From: an uncultured Eggerthellaceae bacterium
GTDB lineage: Bacteria > Actinomycetota > Coriobacteriia > Coriobacteriales > Eggerthellaceae
NCBI GenBank assembly: GCA_910588205.1
Contig: CAJUQK010000007.1
Location: forward strand, 1 to 64,000
Length of the DNA: 64,000 bases
Reading direction: 5' to 3'
In this document: positions 44,764 through 53,735 of the stretch, piece by piece
How positions within the stretch are numbered: the first letter of the stretch is position 1
Layout of the letters: each line of letters starts with the position of its first letter
Position numbers and translations under genes: made by a program
Notes under the pieces: model-generated
The model's database searches: none
Told to the model about the DNA's origin: nothing
What the model saw: the letters and a program-made list of their open reading frames with translations, nothing else

Positions 44764-46008
44764 CTACTCCCACTGAGCCCGGATCTTCTTCTTTTGCGTA
44801 AGGGCGATAGCCACCAGCACGGCGCAGATGATGAGGATCACGATGCCGCCGAAGAACGAGCCGACATAGCTCCCAGTGATGTCATAGCACGCACCCACAG
44901 CAGCCGCTCCGAAGCAGCCGATGATGCCGGACATGCGGGAATAGGAGAGTATCTGTGCGAAGTACTTCTTGCCGAAGATCTCAGAGAGCAGCGTGGGCAC
45001 GGATATGGTGATGATCACCGAATTCATGCCGAAGACGAAAGCCGCTACCATGAGCGGGATCTGATCCTGCAAGAACGAGAAGCCAAGCAGGGATGCAGCA
45101 GTGATCCCCAAGGTGATGTAGGTAGAGGCCGCCACCCCTATCTTATCCGTCACCCAGCCCATCACGAGCGTTGCCACGGTGTAACCCAGCTGCGCCAAAG
45201 CCAATATCTCCGCTCCGAATGCGGCGGTGTAACCCAGCGACTCTGCGAACCCGGGCAGATGATTGTTGTAACCGCTGAAGAGCGCCTCGATGCCAGCGTA
45301 GACGAAGATGCAGACGAACGCCAAGGTGACGATGGCCTTCTTCGCGGGCATGCCGTGGATATCCTTTGCTTCCTCTTCCACCGTCTCACCCTCATCGGCA
45401 CCATAGGACTTGAGTCCCATCTCCTCAGGATGCAGCCGGAACACGAACAGGGTCCAGGGAAGCACGAGGACGCAGATGATGAGGGCGATGGAGGGATAAG
45501 CCAGCCTCCAGCCGATCTCTCCGATGAGCCACGTACCCAAGATGGGGAAGATCACACCACCGATGCCGGAACCGCACATGGCGATGCCCAAAGCCGTACC
45601 GCGCTTCTTCGTGAACCAGTTCTCGATGAGCACCGTAGAGGCCACGACGAAGACCAGAGCACCAGAGATGCCCAACACGATACCGCCCACATACCACTGC
45701 CAGAGCTCGGTCATGAGCCCCATGCAAGCCTCGGTGGCCGCGATGATGAGAAAGCATCCCGTGAGGAATGCACGGAAGTTCCATTTGGGCAGGAACTTCG
45801 CTACGAACGGGTAGGTGAAGGTGGTGGCGATGAAGTAGAACGTCAGATACAGTGCGAGCGCTCCTCGGTCGAATCCAAGGTCCTCGCAGATGGGGACGAA
45901 GAAGATACCGCCTGAATTCATGATGGCCCCTAAGGCTCCTGCCTGCAAGAAGCAGCAACCGATCATCACGATCCAGGCGTAGTGGATACTCCCTTTGGTC
46001 TGAGACAA
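44764..46008 (-). CDS. OFA/MCT-like major facilitator transporter
   Basis: About 414 residues with 12 predicted membrane helices and a central acidic loop (GADEGETVEEEAKDIHG). Start region KGSIHYAWIVMIGCCFLQAG and WFTKKRGTALGIAMCGSGIG are typical of the oxalate/formate and monocarboxylate antiporter group. It probably takes up the carboxylated substrate of the neighbouring oxidoreductase or exports its product. The likely start is TTG 46008, with GGAGG eight bases upstream; the GTG three codons earlier is too close to that site. It ends 48 bp before paralogue 2 of MopB. Confidence 0.87.
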   Translation of the reverse strand: MSQTKGSIHYAWIVMIGCCFLQAGALGAIMNSGGIFFVPICEDLGFDRGALALYLTFYFIATTFTYPFVAKFLPKWNFRAFLTGCFLIIAATEACMGLMTELWQWYVGGIVLGISGALVFVVASTVLIENWFTKKRGTALGIAMCGSGIGGVIFPILGTWLIGEIGWRLAYPSIALIICVLVLPWTLFVFRLHPEEMGLKSYGADEGETVEEEAKDIHGMPAKKAIVTLAFVCIFVYAGIEALFSGYNNHLPGFAESLGYTAAFGAEILALAQLGYTVATLVMGWVTDKIGVAASTYITLGITAASLLGFSFLQDQIPLMVAAFVFGMNSVIITISVPTLLSEIFGKKYFAQILSYSRMSGIIGCFGAAAVGACYDITGSYVGSFFGGIVILIICAVLVAIALTQKKKIRAQWE

Positions 46009-46083
46009 GAGAAACACCTCCGAATGAGAATGGAGCCAGCGCTCCCGCGTGGGCGCCTGTCAGGCTCCGCGGATTGATGGGGA

Positions 46084-46167
46084 TCAGTTGGGCATGAACC
46101 ACATGCGCCCAGGAGAATGCAGGAGCATCTTGTAGATGAGCTCATCTGAGCTAAGCCGTTTCTCCAT
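46084..46167 (-). CDS. Possible 27-residue peptide between the two MFS genes
   Basis: ATG preceded by AAAGGAGGG, one of the best ribosome sites in this operon, opens a frame of 27 codons beginning MEKRLSSDELIYKM and ending GRMWFMPN before TGA. It has no recognisable domain; it is basic-acidic mixed with a Met/Trp-rich end. The remainder of the 255-bp gap (46009-46263) has no other gene. A leader peptide, a regulatory small protein, or the remains of a gene are all possible. Confidence 0.45.
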   Translation of the reverse strand: MEKRLSSDELIYKMLLHSPGRMWFMPN

Positions 46168-46263
46168 GGCCGGGCCCTCCTTTCCTGGAACAGGAGATGC
46201 AGATAGGGAAAAGCCGCGTCCGTCTCCTCCCTCGGCACTGGCGGACCAGCACCGAAGGAGGGC

Positions 46264-47535
46264 TTAGGCGCTCTCCCAGTGAGCTTTCTGGGTCTTCTTG
46301 GCAGTAACGTAGGTGATGAGGATGAGCACCATGGTGATGGCAGCGATGACCGCACCGATGGTGAAGGCGCCAGAGTAAGAACCCGTAGAGGTGTAGAACA
46401 GGGCGATCACAGGAGCCCCGAACGCTCCACCCAGACCCACGCCCATCATGGCGTAGGAGAGCACCTTGTCGAAGGGGCGCTCGCCGAAGTGATGGCGCAC
46501 GATCATGGGAACGGAGATGGTGACCAGTGCGTTGTTCATGCCGAAGAAGAACGCCGTGATGGCCATGGTGACCTCATTGGTGGCCACGAAGGCCCAGCAG
46601 AGGAACGTGATGATGGTGATGATGAACAGGATGATGGTGACGTTCTTGGCACCGATCTTGTCGCACAGGTAGCCGCCACACAGGGAAGCCAGGATATAGC
46701 CCGCCTGCAGGAGGGTCATCAGCGTTGCAGAGAACGTAGCGGCCTCAGGCCCCAGGACCTCCATGCAATTGGCCTGCACGTAGGAGTTGAAGCCGCCAGG
46801 GAAGGAGATGCCCACGCAAGCGATGATGAGGATGAGGAAGGTGATGGAGCCCACAGCGTACTTCAGCGGCACGCCCGGCTTGGCACCTTCGGTCACCTGC
46901 TCTGCATCCATTGCCGGACCATAGGGCTCAAGGCCGCTCTTGGCCGGATCGGTGGAGAACACCGTGAGCGAGAAGATGAGGATGAGCAGCACCAGCACTG
47001 CGTTCACATAGTAGACGCCCTGCCAGCCGATGGACTGGAAGAGCTGGGTGAAGACCAGCGGGAAGATAGCCCCGCCGATCCCCGAGAACAGGTTCGCGAT
47101 GCCCAGATAGCGACCTGCGATCTTGCCCGAGAACCAGGAGTTGATGAATAGCGGGCAAGCATAGATGAAGAACTGGCCGCCGAAGAGGCCCATGAGCACA
47201 CCCAGGGCTGAGAACTGCCAGGTCCAGTCAGGAGTGGCGAAGGTGAACCCGATAAGGCACAGCGCCACCACGATGACATCGATGGACAAGAACAGCTTCG
47301 AGTTCTTCGGCAAGAGGATGCCGCCCAAGAACGTACCCACAAGAGCTGCGATGCCATACATGGAGATCCACATGACATAGGACACCATATCCACACCGGC
47401 AAGCACCGGCATGAAGGCGAAATAAGCAGAAGATGAGTTCAGTACGGTGCCAAGGCCTACAGCCTGCATGACGCAGCAGCCTATGAGCACGAGCATCGCA
47501 CGCTTCTTCGATTGAGCTTGGATATCGGTTGACAT
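46264..47535 (-). CDS. Major facilitator transporter, paralogue upstream
   Basis: 423 residues, 12 helices. MLVLIGCCVMQAVGLGTVLN at the N terminus parallels the other MFS (MIGCCFLQAGALGAIMN), so the two are paralogues. INSWFSGKIAGRYLGIANLF and FFFGMNNALVTISVPMIVR match motifs at the same places in the second gene (FVFGMNSVIITISVPTLL). The central loop is acidic. Start ATG with GGAAGGG nine bases upstream. It lies 24 bp after the ferredoxin of MopB paralogue 3. Substrate unknown; two transporters in one operon suggest separate uptake and release or two related compounds. Confidence 0.87.
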   Translation of the reverse strand: MSTDIQAQSKKRAMLVLIGCCVMQAVGLGTVLNSSSAYFAFMPVLAGVDMVSYVMWISMYGIAALVGTFLGGILLPKNSKLFLSIDVIVVALCLIGFTFATPDWTWQFSALGVLMGLFGGQFFIYACPLFINSWFSGKIAGRYLGIANLFSGIGGAIFPLVFTQLFQSIGWQGVYYVNAVLVLLILIFSLTVFSTDPAKSGLEPYGPAMDAEQVTEGAKPGVPLKYAVGSITFLILIIACVGISFPGGFNSYVQANCMEVLGPEAATFSATLMTLLQAGYILASLCGGYLCDKIGAKNVTIILFIITIITFLCWAFVATNEVTMAITAFFFGMNNALVTISVPMIVRHHFGERPFDKVLSYAMMGVGLGGAFGAPVIALFYTSTGSYSGAFTIGAVIAAITMVLILITYVTAKKTQKAHWESA

Positions 47536-47559
47536 TGGTGATCCCTTCCTTTCCGTTGG

Positions 47560-47907
47560 CTATGCTTCGGTGGTGGTGTAGAGCGCGAAGCGCGTCTTGC
47601 CGTCCATCTTCTTGATGAGCTCTTCGGTATCCCCGTAGTACATGCACCAGGCCTGGCAGTGCTGGACGCACATGGGCATCTTGCCCTTGGACGTGCGGTC
47701 TTCGCACATATCGCATGCCTTGGTGATCACCGGAAGCCACGTCCACTCCCAGTGGTTCGGGGCCGGAACACCCTCGTACTCATAGGGGCCCGTCTCGGTG
47801 AGCTTGATGCCGAACTCGCCCTTGGGTAGGTCCAAGTGCTTCTTGCACGCTACCTCACAGCTGTGGCAGCCCGTGCAGTAGTCGTAGTTGATGAGTATTC
47901 CCTTCAT
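47560..47907 (-). CDS. Ferredoxin-type [4Fe-4S] subunit of the 831-residue MopB, copy B
   Basis: Same 115-residue protein as at 41771-42118 with Ala in place of Asn at the last position. Eight cluster cysteines are conserved (CTGCHSCEVAC; CDMC...PMCVQHC). The ATG has AAAGGAG ten bases upstream. It follows MopB paralogue 3 by 14 bp and precedes an MFS gene. Perfect conservation including silent positions points to a recent duplication or gene conversion. Confidence 0.92.
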   Translation of the reverse strand: MKGILINYDYCTGCHSCEVACKKHLDLPKGEFGIKLTETGPYEYEGVPAPNHWEWTWLPVITKACDMCEDRTSKGKMPMCVQHCQAWCMYYGDTEELIKKMDGKTRFALYTTTEA

Positions 47908-47919
47908 GGATGTACGCTC
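47567..47919. repeat. 353-bp identical direct repeat, copy B
   Basis: Copy of 41778-42130 in the same orientation, 5.8 kb away. The repeat could mediate deletion of the two MFS genes and one MopB gene by recombination. Confidence 0.93.
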
Positions 47920-47921
47920 CT

Positions 47922-50417
47922 TTACGGCTTCATCGGCTCGAAGTCATCACGCCAACCGCCCCGTTCGACGATCTGGACGCCTGCGGGCGTGTCGCCCTCT
48001 TTCCATTTATATATGCGGCAACGGGTGCACTTGATGGGGCTGCCGATACCACCAGGACCTGCTTGGAAGTTGCGGGTCAAGTTGTTCACGTTGTACTCGA
48101 AGCAGTCGTAGAGGTTAGGAGAAGCGCCCTCCGTCTCAGGCTTCCACCAACCGTGCTCTGCGGAGATGCAGTCATCCGGAATGCCCTCGAAGACCTTGAC
48201 CATTTGACGGCAACGACCCTCATGGTTCTCCATCCAGATCCAGTCGCCATCCTGCAGGTCGTAGTCTGCTGCCGTCTTCGGAGAGACCTTCACGAGCGGT
48301 TCAGGATGGAACTCGCGCATGGTCTCAGCCATGCGGTGCTCGGTGTGGAAGAACTCGTAGGAACGAGCGCCGTTGATCATGTAGAACGGCAGCTCCTCCA
48401 TGATCTCAGGGGTGGTCTCCCAGGTCTCCGGCGCTGGTGTGTAGATGGGCATCGGCGGGATCCCCCAAGCAGTGAAGATGGAGGGGATGAGCTCGATGCG
48501 GCCGGAAGCCGTATTGAAGCCCTTCTGACCATCAGGCCGCAGAAGACCCTTCTCGTGCTTGTCATAGGTGGCGTTCCACTCATCGTAAGCATGGCCGCAG
48601 GCGTTCTTCACCAGCTGATCGAAGGTATAGGGGCACTTCGTCGATATGGTGGGGCCGCCTTCTTCGGACACCGAGGTATGACCCCAGTCCTCATCGGTGG
48701 CGGCAGAGAAGTTCGCCTTCTTCACCTGGCCATCCTCCCCTACCACGGCAAGGTCGGTCAGCAGGTAGTCGTTGATGAAGTCTTCCGGGGAATCCCAGCG
48801 GACGAACAGCTCAGGATTCAGGCGCTTGCCCAGCCAAAGGGCTATCTCCTCATCAGACTTCGCCTCATAGAAGGAGGTGACCTTCTTCATGGCGCGCAGA
48901 GGCGTCCACCAGGTACGAGCAGAATCGCGTTCCACGGACATGGAGACCGGCAGGATCAGGTCAGCGATGGCGATCATCGTAGGGGTGATCATGGGGTCGG
49001 CGTACACGATGAAGGGGATCTTCGACATGTACTTGTAAGCGCGCGCCGCAGCACCCTCATGACCTGCGAAGGCATTGCAGGACTGGGCATAGAGCATCTT
49101 GATGGGATAATCCTCGCCATTGACGGGGATCTTCTCCGCCTCCAGTACAGAAGCCATGGCATCGCAGTTGGACATACCCACGAAGTCCATGCCCTCATCC
49201 CCCACCATCCACTTGCGGAACTTGCGGGCCAAAGCGCCCTCGTCCGCATAGAGGTCAACGGAGGAGTATCCGGCATTGATGTCGAAGGAGTTGTGCACCA
49301 GCACATGGGTGCCCGGCTTCTCGATGTTCCCGCAGATGGCCATCAGGTCGCAGACCGCCTCGGTCCAGTGCATGGCGGATGAGGTACCCGCGTCGAAGAC
49401 GAGGCCCCACTGGATGGCACCCCTATCAGCATTGGCATACAAACGGGCGGAGCCCACGATGTCATCCACCGGTACGCCGGTGATCTTGGAAGCCCACTCA
49501 GGGGTGTACTGCTTGCAGTGCTCCTTCAACTCATCATAGTAGGCGCACCACAGCTCCACGAACTCATGGTCGATCAGGTCCTCTTCCATGATGACGTTGA
49601 GCCACGCCAGGGCCAGGCAGCAGTCGGTGCCGGGATGCGGACGAAGCCAGTACTCGGCGCGGGCACCCCACCAGGTGAGCACCGGATCGATGGAGACGAT
49701 CTTCGTGCCCATCTGGACGCAGACATTCAGCCAATGGCCCAAGTAGCCATCACCGTTGGACTTGAGCGGCTCATTGCCCCAGACCACCAGCACATCCGGA
49801 TTCTTCCATTCCGGATTCGCATACCTGTCGGGCAGGGTCTCAGAGGCATCAACGATGGGATAGTCACCCAAAGGACCGGCAGCACCGCAGACGCGAGGCA
49901 TGTAGCACCACCAACCGGAGAAGTAGATGCCGCCCACGTTCGCGGTGCGGAAGCAAGCGCCGGCTATGAAGGGCACCTGCCAGTTGATGTTGCGGCCCGT
50001 GCCATGGCCCACGAGGATGGATTCGCGACCGAGCCCCTTATCATCTATCTCCTCTTTGATGTAGGTCTCGATCATGTCGAGCGCCTCTTCCCAAGAGATG
50101 CGCTCCCATTTGTTCTCGCCGCGCTCACCGGCACGCTTCATGGGGTACTTGAGGCGCTGGTCGCTCTCCACCATCTCGATCATATCCAGACAGCGCATGC
50201 AGAGCTTGCCGTTGGCGTAGGGGTCAAGGGGGTCTCCCTCGATCTTCGCCAGCTTCCCGTCCTTGGTGTAGAGCAGCACACCGCAGGAATCATGGCACCC
50301 GGGGGCGGAGTAGTTATAGGTGCGGGTAACGGTATACCCGTCTTCCTCCCATTGCCACTCCCCTTCGTGGTAGGCCTTGCGGTCGATGCTGTCCAAGAAC
50401 TCCTGATAATCAACCAT
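47922..50417 (-). CDS. Molybdopterin-dependent oxidoreductase (MopB), paralogue 3
   Basis: 831 residues. The N terminus YQEFLDSIDRKAYHEGEWQW and GYTVTRTYNYSAPGCH closely follow paralogue 2; SGWWCYMPRVCGAAG carries the CYxPR cysteine; VVWGNEPLKSNGDGYLGHW and SIDPVLTWWGARAEYWL mark the pterin site; MINGARSYEFFHTEHRMAE the C-terminal domain. No Tat signal and no membrane anchor in the operon. AAGGAGGAG ribosome site. It leads the long minus-strand unit, with the shared TCAATWATTGA element about 100 bp upstream and the LuxR regulators beyond it. A cytoplasmic reductase for an aromatic or other organic acceptor is likely; the substrate is not shown by sequence. Confidence 0.88.
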   Translation of the reverse strand: MVDYQEFLDSIDRKAYHEGEWQWEEDGYTVTRTYNYSAPGCHDSCGVLLYTKDGKLAKIEGDPLDPYANGKLCMRCLDMIEMVESDQRLKYPMKRAGERGENKWERISWEEALDMIETYIKEEIDDKGLGRESILVGHGTGRNINWQVPFIAGACFRTANVGGIYFSGWWCYMPRVCGAAGPLGDYPIVDASETLPDRYANPEWKNPDVLVVWGNEPLKSNGDGYLGHWLNVCVQMGTKIVSIDPVLTWWGARAEYWLRPHPGTDCCLALAWLNVIMEEDLIDHEFVELWCAYYDELKEHCKQYTPEWASKITGVPVDDIVGSARLYANADRGAIQWGLVFDAGTSSAMHWTEAVCDLMAICGNIEKPGTHVLVHNSFDINAGYSSVDLYADEGALARKFRKWMVGDEGMDFVGMSNCDAMASVLEAEKIPVNGEDYPIKMLYAQSCNAFAGHEGAAARAYKYMSKIPFIVYADPMITPTMIAIADLILPVSMSVERDSARTWWTPLRAMKKVTSFYEAKSDEEIALWLGKRLNPELFVRWDSPEDFINDYLLTDLAVVGEDGQVKKANFSAATDEDWGHTSVSEEGGPTISTKCPYTFDQLVKNACGHAYDEWNATYDKHEKGLLRPDGQKGFNTASGRIELIPSIFTAWGIPPMPIYTPAPETWETTPEIMEELPFYMINGARSYEFFHTEHRMAETMREFHPEPLVKVSPKTAADYDLQDGDWIWMENHEGRCRQMVKVFEGIPDDCISAEHGWWKPETEGASPNLYDCFEYNVNNLTRNFQAGPGGIGSPIKCTRCRIYKWKEGDTPAGVQIVERGGWRDDFEPMKP

Positions 50418-50515
50418 AAGCTCTCCTCCTTGTTTTCAGCGCACTTCGCGCCAGAGAAGAGGCTACGTCGGGCCAAGAGGGGCTGTCATCACCGTAAGAT
50501 CAGGGTTTAGGAGCA

Positions 50516-50546
50516 TACTCAATTATTGATGATGGCCCTGAACGGG
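50516..50546 (-). promoter_or_regulatory. Shared promoter-proximal element, copy B (palindrome TCAATTATTGA)
   Basis: CTCAATTATTGATGATGG then CTGAACGGG two bases on (plus strand); matches copy A at 39944-39973 in 28 of 29 compared positions outside the spacer. It sits between the LuxR genes and the MopB gene, about 100 bp before its ATG. Confidence 0.65.
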
Positions 50547-50570
50547 CATTCTTTCCGGAAGGTCATCTGT

Positions 50571-50601
50571 TACCCCGTCCCCTGGTATGACGGAAGGGGT
50601 A
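50571..50601 (-). terminator. Possible terminator of the LuxR gene pair
   Basis: TACCCC (50571-50576) and GGGGTA (50596-50601) flank a partly paired centre. It lies just past the second LuxR gene. No clear T-run, so weak evidence. Confidence 0.3.
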
Positions 50602-50652
50602 TAGTGGGTATGAAGGATCCCGGGGCAAAGGATGAGGACCTGGTCCCTGGGA

Positions 50653-52110
50653 CTACTCATCTCCGTAGAGCTTGGTGGACTCTATGACGTCTATGAGCTC
50701 TTGTCGGGAATGGACCCCTACCTTCCGATAGATATTGCGGATATGGGTCTGCACCGTGCTCAAGGATATGACCAGCGCCGCCTCTATGTACTTCGCATTC
50801 CTCCCCTGGGTCAGCAGCAGAAGGATCTCCTGCTGACGCTCCGAGAGCCCGTACTTCTCAGACACGGCCTTGCACCGCAGGCGCCATGAGGAGCGAGGGC
50901 TGCTCTTGACCTCAGCCTCAGAAGAAGGCCGTTCGAATCCGCTTTCCGGATAGCGCGGCTTATGGGAGAAGAATGCCAGCAGACAGAACGCGCCCGCTAT
51001 GATCACCCCTAGGCACGCTGCATATCCTTGAGGGAGCTGGAAGGCGACCGCCCCCAGGACCACCCCGATGGCGAATCCTCCGAAATCCACCGTGCGCGCT
51101 TTCGCATAAACGCGGTAAGGCGAGAGATTGCTCAGCCGAACATGCTCGACCATGGCCGCCCACCCCGAAGCGCAGAAGACCGCGATCAGGGATGTGATGG
51201 CGCAAAGCGCCAGCACGCGCAGAGGTCCCTCGAACATGAATAGCACCATGAAGGCCATCACCGTCAGGGGTGGAGTGAGTGGAGAGAGGCTCCGCTCGGT
51301 GATCGCCTGATGCCAAAGAGCGTCCACGAAGAGCACGAGGCACACGCAGGCGCTCGTCCCCAAACACCACCAAAGCCCGTCATAGCGGGGAGCATAGGCA
51401 AGGACGAAGCCCAGTTCGAAGAAGCAGCTGGAGAGCATGACCGTAGAAGCCCTTCGGATCCTCGACCGCTTGTCAGAGTCCTTGTTCGTGATCGAAGATG
51501 TGAACAGGTCCTTCTGCAGCTTGATGGTCGTCAGCGCTAAGATGAAGGCCACTGCTGTGATGATGCCCAGTGCTAGGCGGGCAGCGGACACCTCTAAGAG
51601 CGATACCCCGAAGCCCAGGGCCACGCCAAGGCAGAGCCCCAGGGCTATGAAGGCGATGAGCATCCTTCCCTTCTGCTTGCAAAGGCTCACGAACCAGATC
51701 ATCCCTTGGGCCGCTGATCCGGCGCACATCAGGATGAAGAGCATGAGGTTGATACCGGGGTACGCTCCCATCAAAGGCACCGCCTCTACCAGTGCGGCCG
51801 CGGCTCCTATCCCTGAGATGATGACGAGCGGAAGCGCCTTCGAGGCCCCTATCCGCTGAGCGCACAGCCGATAAGCGAAGAAAGCAGCCATGAAGCTCAG
51901 AGCCCCTATGCCCTCCTGCAAAAGGGCACACACCCCGGAGCCATCAAGGCCGAACGGCACTAAGAAGAGGCAGAGGAAGGCAGCAATATAGGACCCGAAC
52001 CCGATGAATCCGGCGATATCCGTGAGATCGAGCATCAAAGAGAAGACGTCCACCGCCACCGATCCGCTCGGCTTCGATGGGCTGCGCCCCTCCTTCTTAG
52101 CTTGGGTCAT
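50653..52110 (-). CDS. LuxR-type regulator with polytopic membrane sensor, 2 of 2
   Basis: 485 residues. About twelve hydrophobic helices fill the first 390 residues (for example IAAFLCLFLVPFGLDGSG, LALGIITAVAFILALTTI), followed by a cytoplasmic LuxR helix-turn-helix: YGLSERQQEILLLLTQGRNA, VISLSTVQTHIRNIYRKVGV and HSRQELIDVI. This membrane-sensor plus LuxR design is widespread in Eggerthellaceae, often beside molybdoenzyme genes they control. Its ribosome site GAGGAGG overlaps the last codons of the upstream paralogue, so the two are coupled. Target is probably the operons carrying the TCAATWATTGA element; ligand unknown. Confidence 0.9.
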   Translation of the reverse strand: MTQAKKEGRSPSKPSGSVAVDVFSLMLDLTDIAGFIGFGSYIAAFLCLFLVPFGLDGSGVCALLQEGIGALSFMAAFFAYRLCAQRIGASKALPLVIISGIGAAAALVEAVPLMGAYPGINLMLFILMCAGSAAQGMIWFVSLCKQKGRMLIAFIALGLCLGVALGFGVSLLEVSAARLALGIITAVAFILALTTIKLQKDLFTSSITNKDSDKRSRIRRASTVMLSSCFFELGFVLAYAPRYDGLWWCLGTSACVCLVLFVDALWHQAITERSLSPLTPPLTVMAFMVLFMFEGPLRVLALCAITSLIAVFCASGWAAMVEHVRLSNLSPYRVYAKARTVDFGGFAIGVVLGAVAFQLPQGYAACLGVIIAGAFCLLAFFSHKPRYPESGFERPSSEAEVKSSPRSSWRLRCKAVSEKYGLSERQQEILLLLTQGRNAKYIEAALVISLSTVQTHIRNIYRKVGVHSRQELIDVIESTKLYGDE

Positions 52111-52113
52111 GGA

Positions 52114-53670
52114 TCACACCTCCTCGTCACTGTTCGAAGCGCTCTCCCAAAGGGATGACAGTCCTTCTTCCCCTTCCACCAGATCGATCAGCTCTTGCTG
52201 GGAATGGAGTCCTGTCTTCTTGTATATGGCACCTACGTGGGCTTTGACCGTATGGGGTGATATGACCAGGTGCTCTTGGATGAAGGCCGTATTCCTCCCG
52301 CGAGCCAGGAGGAAGAAGACCTCTTGCTGCCGCTCGGTCAGGCCATAGAGCACCCCCAGGCTATCGCAGCGCCGCCGCAGTAGCAGGTTATACTCCGCCA
52401 AGGGTCCTGGAGCCGCTGCTTGCACACCCTCACCCTCTAAGGGGTCCTGCTCTGCCAGAGAGCGGGTCTCGTCCCCTGGATAGAAGCTCTTCGTGGTGAG
52501 CATGGAGAAGACGATGATGAATATGACCACCACGACAAGGACCCAGACCTGCAAGGTGACATCTCCGAACATGTCACTGGTGGTAGCGAAACCGCCGAAG
52601 GCCAACCCGAAGAACAGCCCTGCAGTAGCGTAGCCACGCATGGAGGGGAACGCCCGAAAGACCGATAGCTCCTCTAAGACCATATGCTCGCACGTAGCGA
52701 AGAAGGCGGTTGCATAGGGCAGCAACGAGAACACGAAGGCAACAGCCATGGGCAGGAAGCGCCATGGCTCAGGGAGGACGAGCACCATCAAGAAAGCAGA
52801 CACGATGACCGGCAAGAAGAGCTTCCGGATGAGCTTCTCGCGGATGACGAAGCGATGGAGCGTATCCATGAAGAGGATGACCATCACCAGGAACGTGCCT
52901 CCCATGACGCACGCAGGCAACAAGGGGTCGCTGCATACAGGCGGCAGGAGCCAAGCCAAAGAGAAGCCCTGGGCCATGGAGCCGATGATGGTCAGGAGAC
53001 ACGACCGCCAGGTGATGAGATTCCTCACATCCGTCTGCTTCACATCGTGGTCAGAGAATCCGTGAGCCTTCGCGAACCGAGCTCCTAAGATGAGATAGCA
53101 GAGGGGTGATATCACCCCGTAGGCCAAGATGACGAAGGTAGAAAAGGGGGCCATGACCAGCATGAGTCCAAAAGACCAGAACACCCCCAGCGCCATGACG
53201 GCTGAGAAGATGAGCCGCGTGCGCAAACGTGGCTGGGAACAGAGGAGATCGACCCAAAGAGACATCCCCACCGCACAGCCAACGCCTGCGAAGAGGATCT
53301 TGATCACTGTGAGGGATACCCCTCCCCCAAGCGGAAAGAACGCTACCAGAGCTGACACCAAGGCCACGGTCCCACCCACCCAGCGGTGAGACTGCATGAG
53401 AGAGGCTCCCATGGACATGACGAAGTAGACTAGGAACGTAGCGATGACGAACCCCATGATCCCATGAAGGGGCTCCATGGAACCTCCGGATGCATAGAGA
53501 AGGTCAGGGCGCAGCAACAGAGAAAGATGCCACCCTACGCAAAGCGATGCCCCGAGGACTCCACCAACGGAATAGGCATTGATACAGAGCCAGCCATCCT
53601 GCTCCCCGGCTTCAGATGCCGCGCTTACCGGATGAGCGCTCGGGCGGTTCTTGAAGACAAGGCCTCTCAT
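52114..53670 (-). CDS. LuxR-type regulator with polytopic membrane sensor, 1 of 2
   Basis: 518 residues, same design as its downstream neighbour: about twelve membrane helices (for example IMGFVIATFLVYFVMSMG, VWVLVVVVIFIIVFSML) then a linker and LuxR domain YGLTERQQEVFFLLARGRNT, VISPHTVKAHVGAIYKKTGL, HSQQELIDLVEG. The two sensors share little sequence outside the HTH, suggesting different signals. GAGGTGAC precedes the ATG. It is preceded on the same strand by the MCYPCT zinc-ribbon gene (65 bp). Confidence 0.9.
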   Translation of the reverse strand: MRGLVFKNRPSAHPVSAASEAGEQDGWLCINAYSVGGVLGASLCVGWHLSLLLRPDLLYASGGSMEPLHGIMGFVIATFLVYFVMSMGASLMQSHRWVGGTVALVSALVAFFPLGGGVSLTVIKILFAGVGCAVGMSLWVDLLCSQPRLRTRLIFSAVMALGVFWSFGLMLVMAPFSTFVILAYGVISPLCYLILGARFAKAHGFSDHDVKQTDVRNLITWRSCLLTIIGSMAQGFSLAWLLPPVCSDPLLPACVMGGTFLVMVILFMDTLHRFVIREKLIRKLFLPVIVSAFLMVLVLPEPWRFLPMAVAFVFSLLPYATAFFATCEHMVLEELSVFRAFPSMRGYATAGLFFGLAFGGFATTSDMFGDVTLQVWVLVVVVIFIIVFSMLTTKSFYPGDETRSLAEQDPLEGEGVQAAAPGPLAEYNLLLRRRCDSLGVLYGLTERQQEVFFLLARGRNTAFIQEHLVISPHTVKAHVGAIYKKTGLHSQQELIDLVEGEEGLSSLWESASNSDEEV

Positions 53671-53735
53671 GTCACCTCATTCCTCCCCGCAAGGGCATTG
53701 CCAAAAGGGTTGATGACGTTCTTGCCTAGGACGGG

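Noticed and set aside
46009..46263. A third copy of the TCAATWATTGA element before the second MFS gene
   Set aside because: I read the gap for the motif and did not find it; only the 27-codon ORF is notable.
47910..49382. 490-codon plus-strand open frame
   Set aside because: Antisense shadow of MopB paralogue 3 with biased composition.
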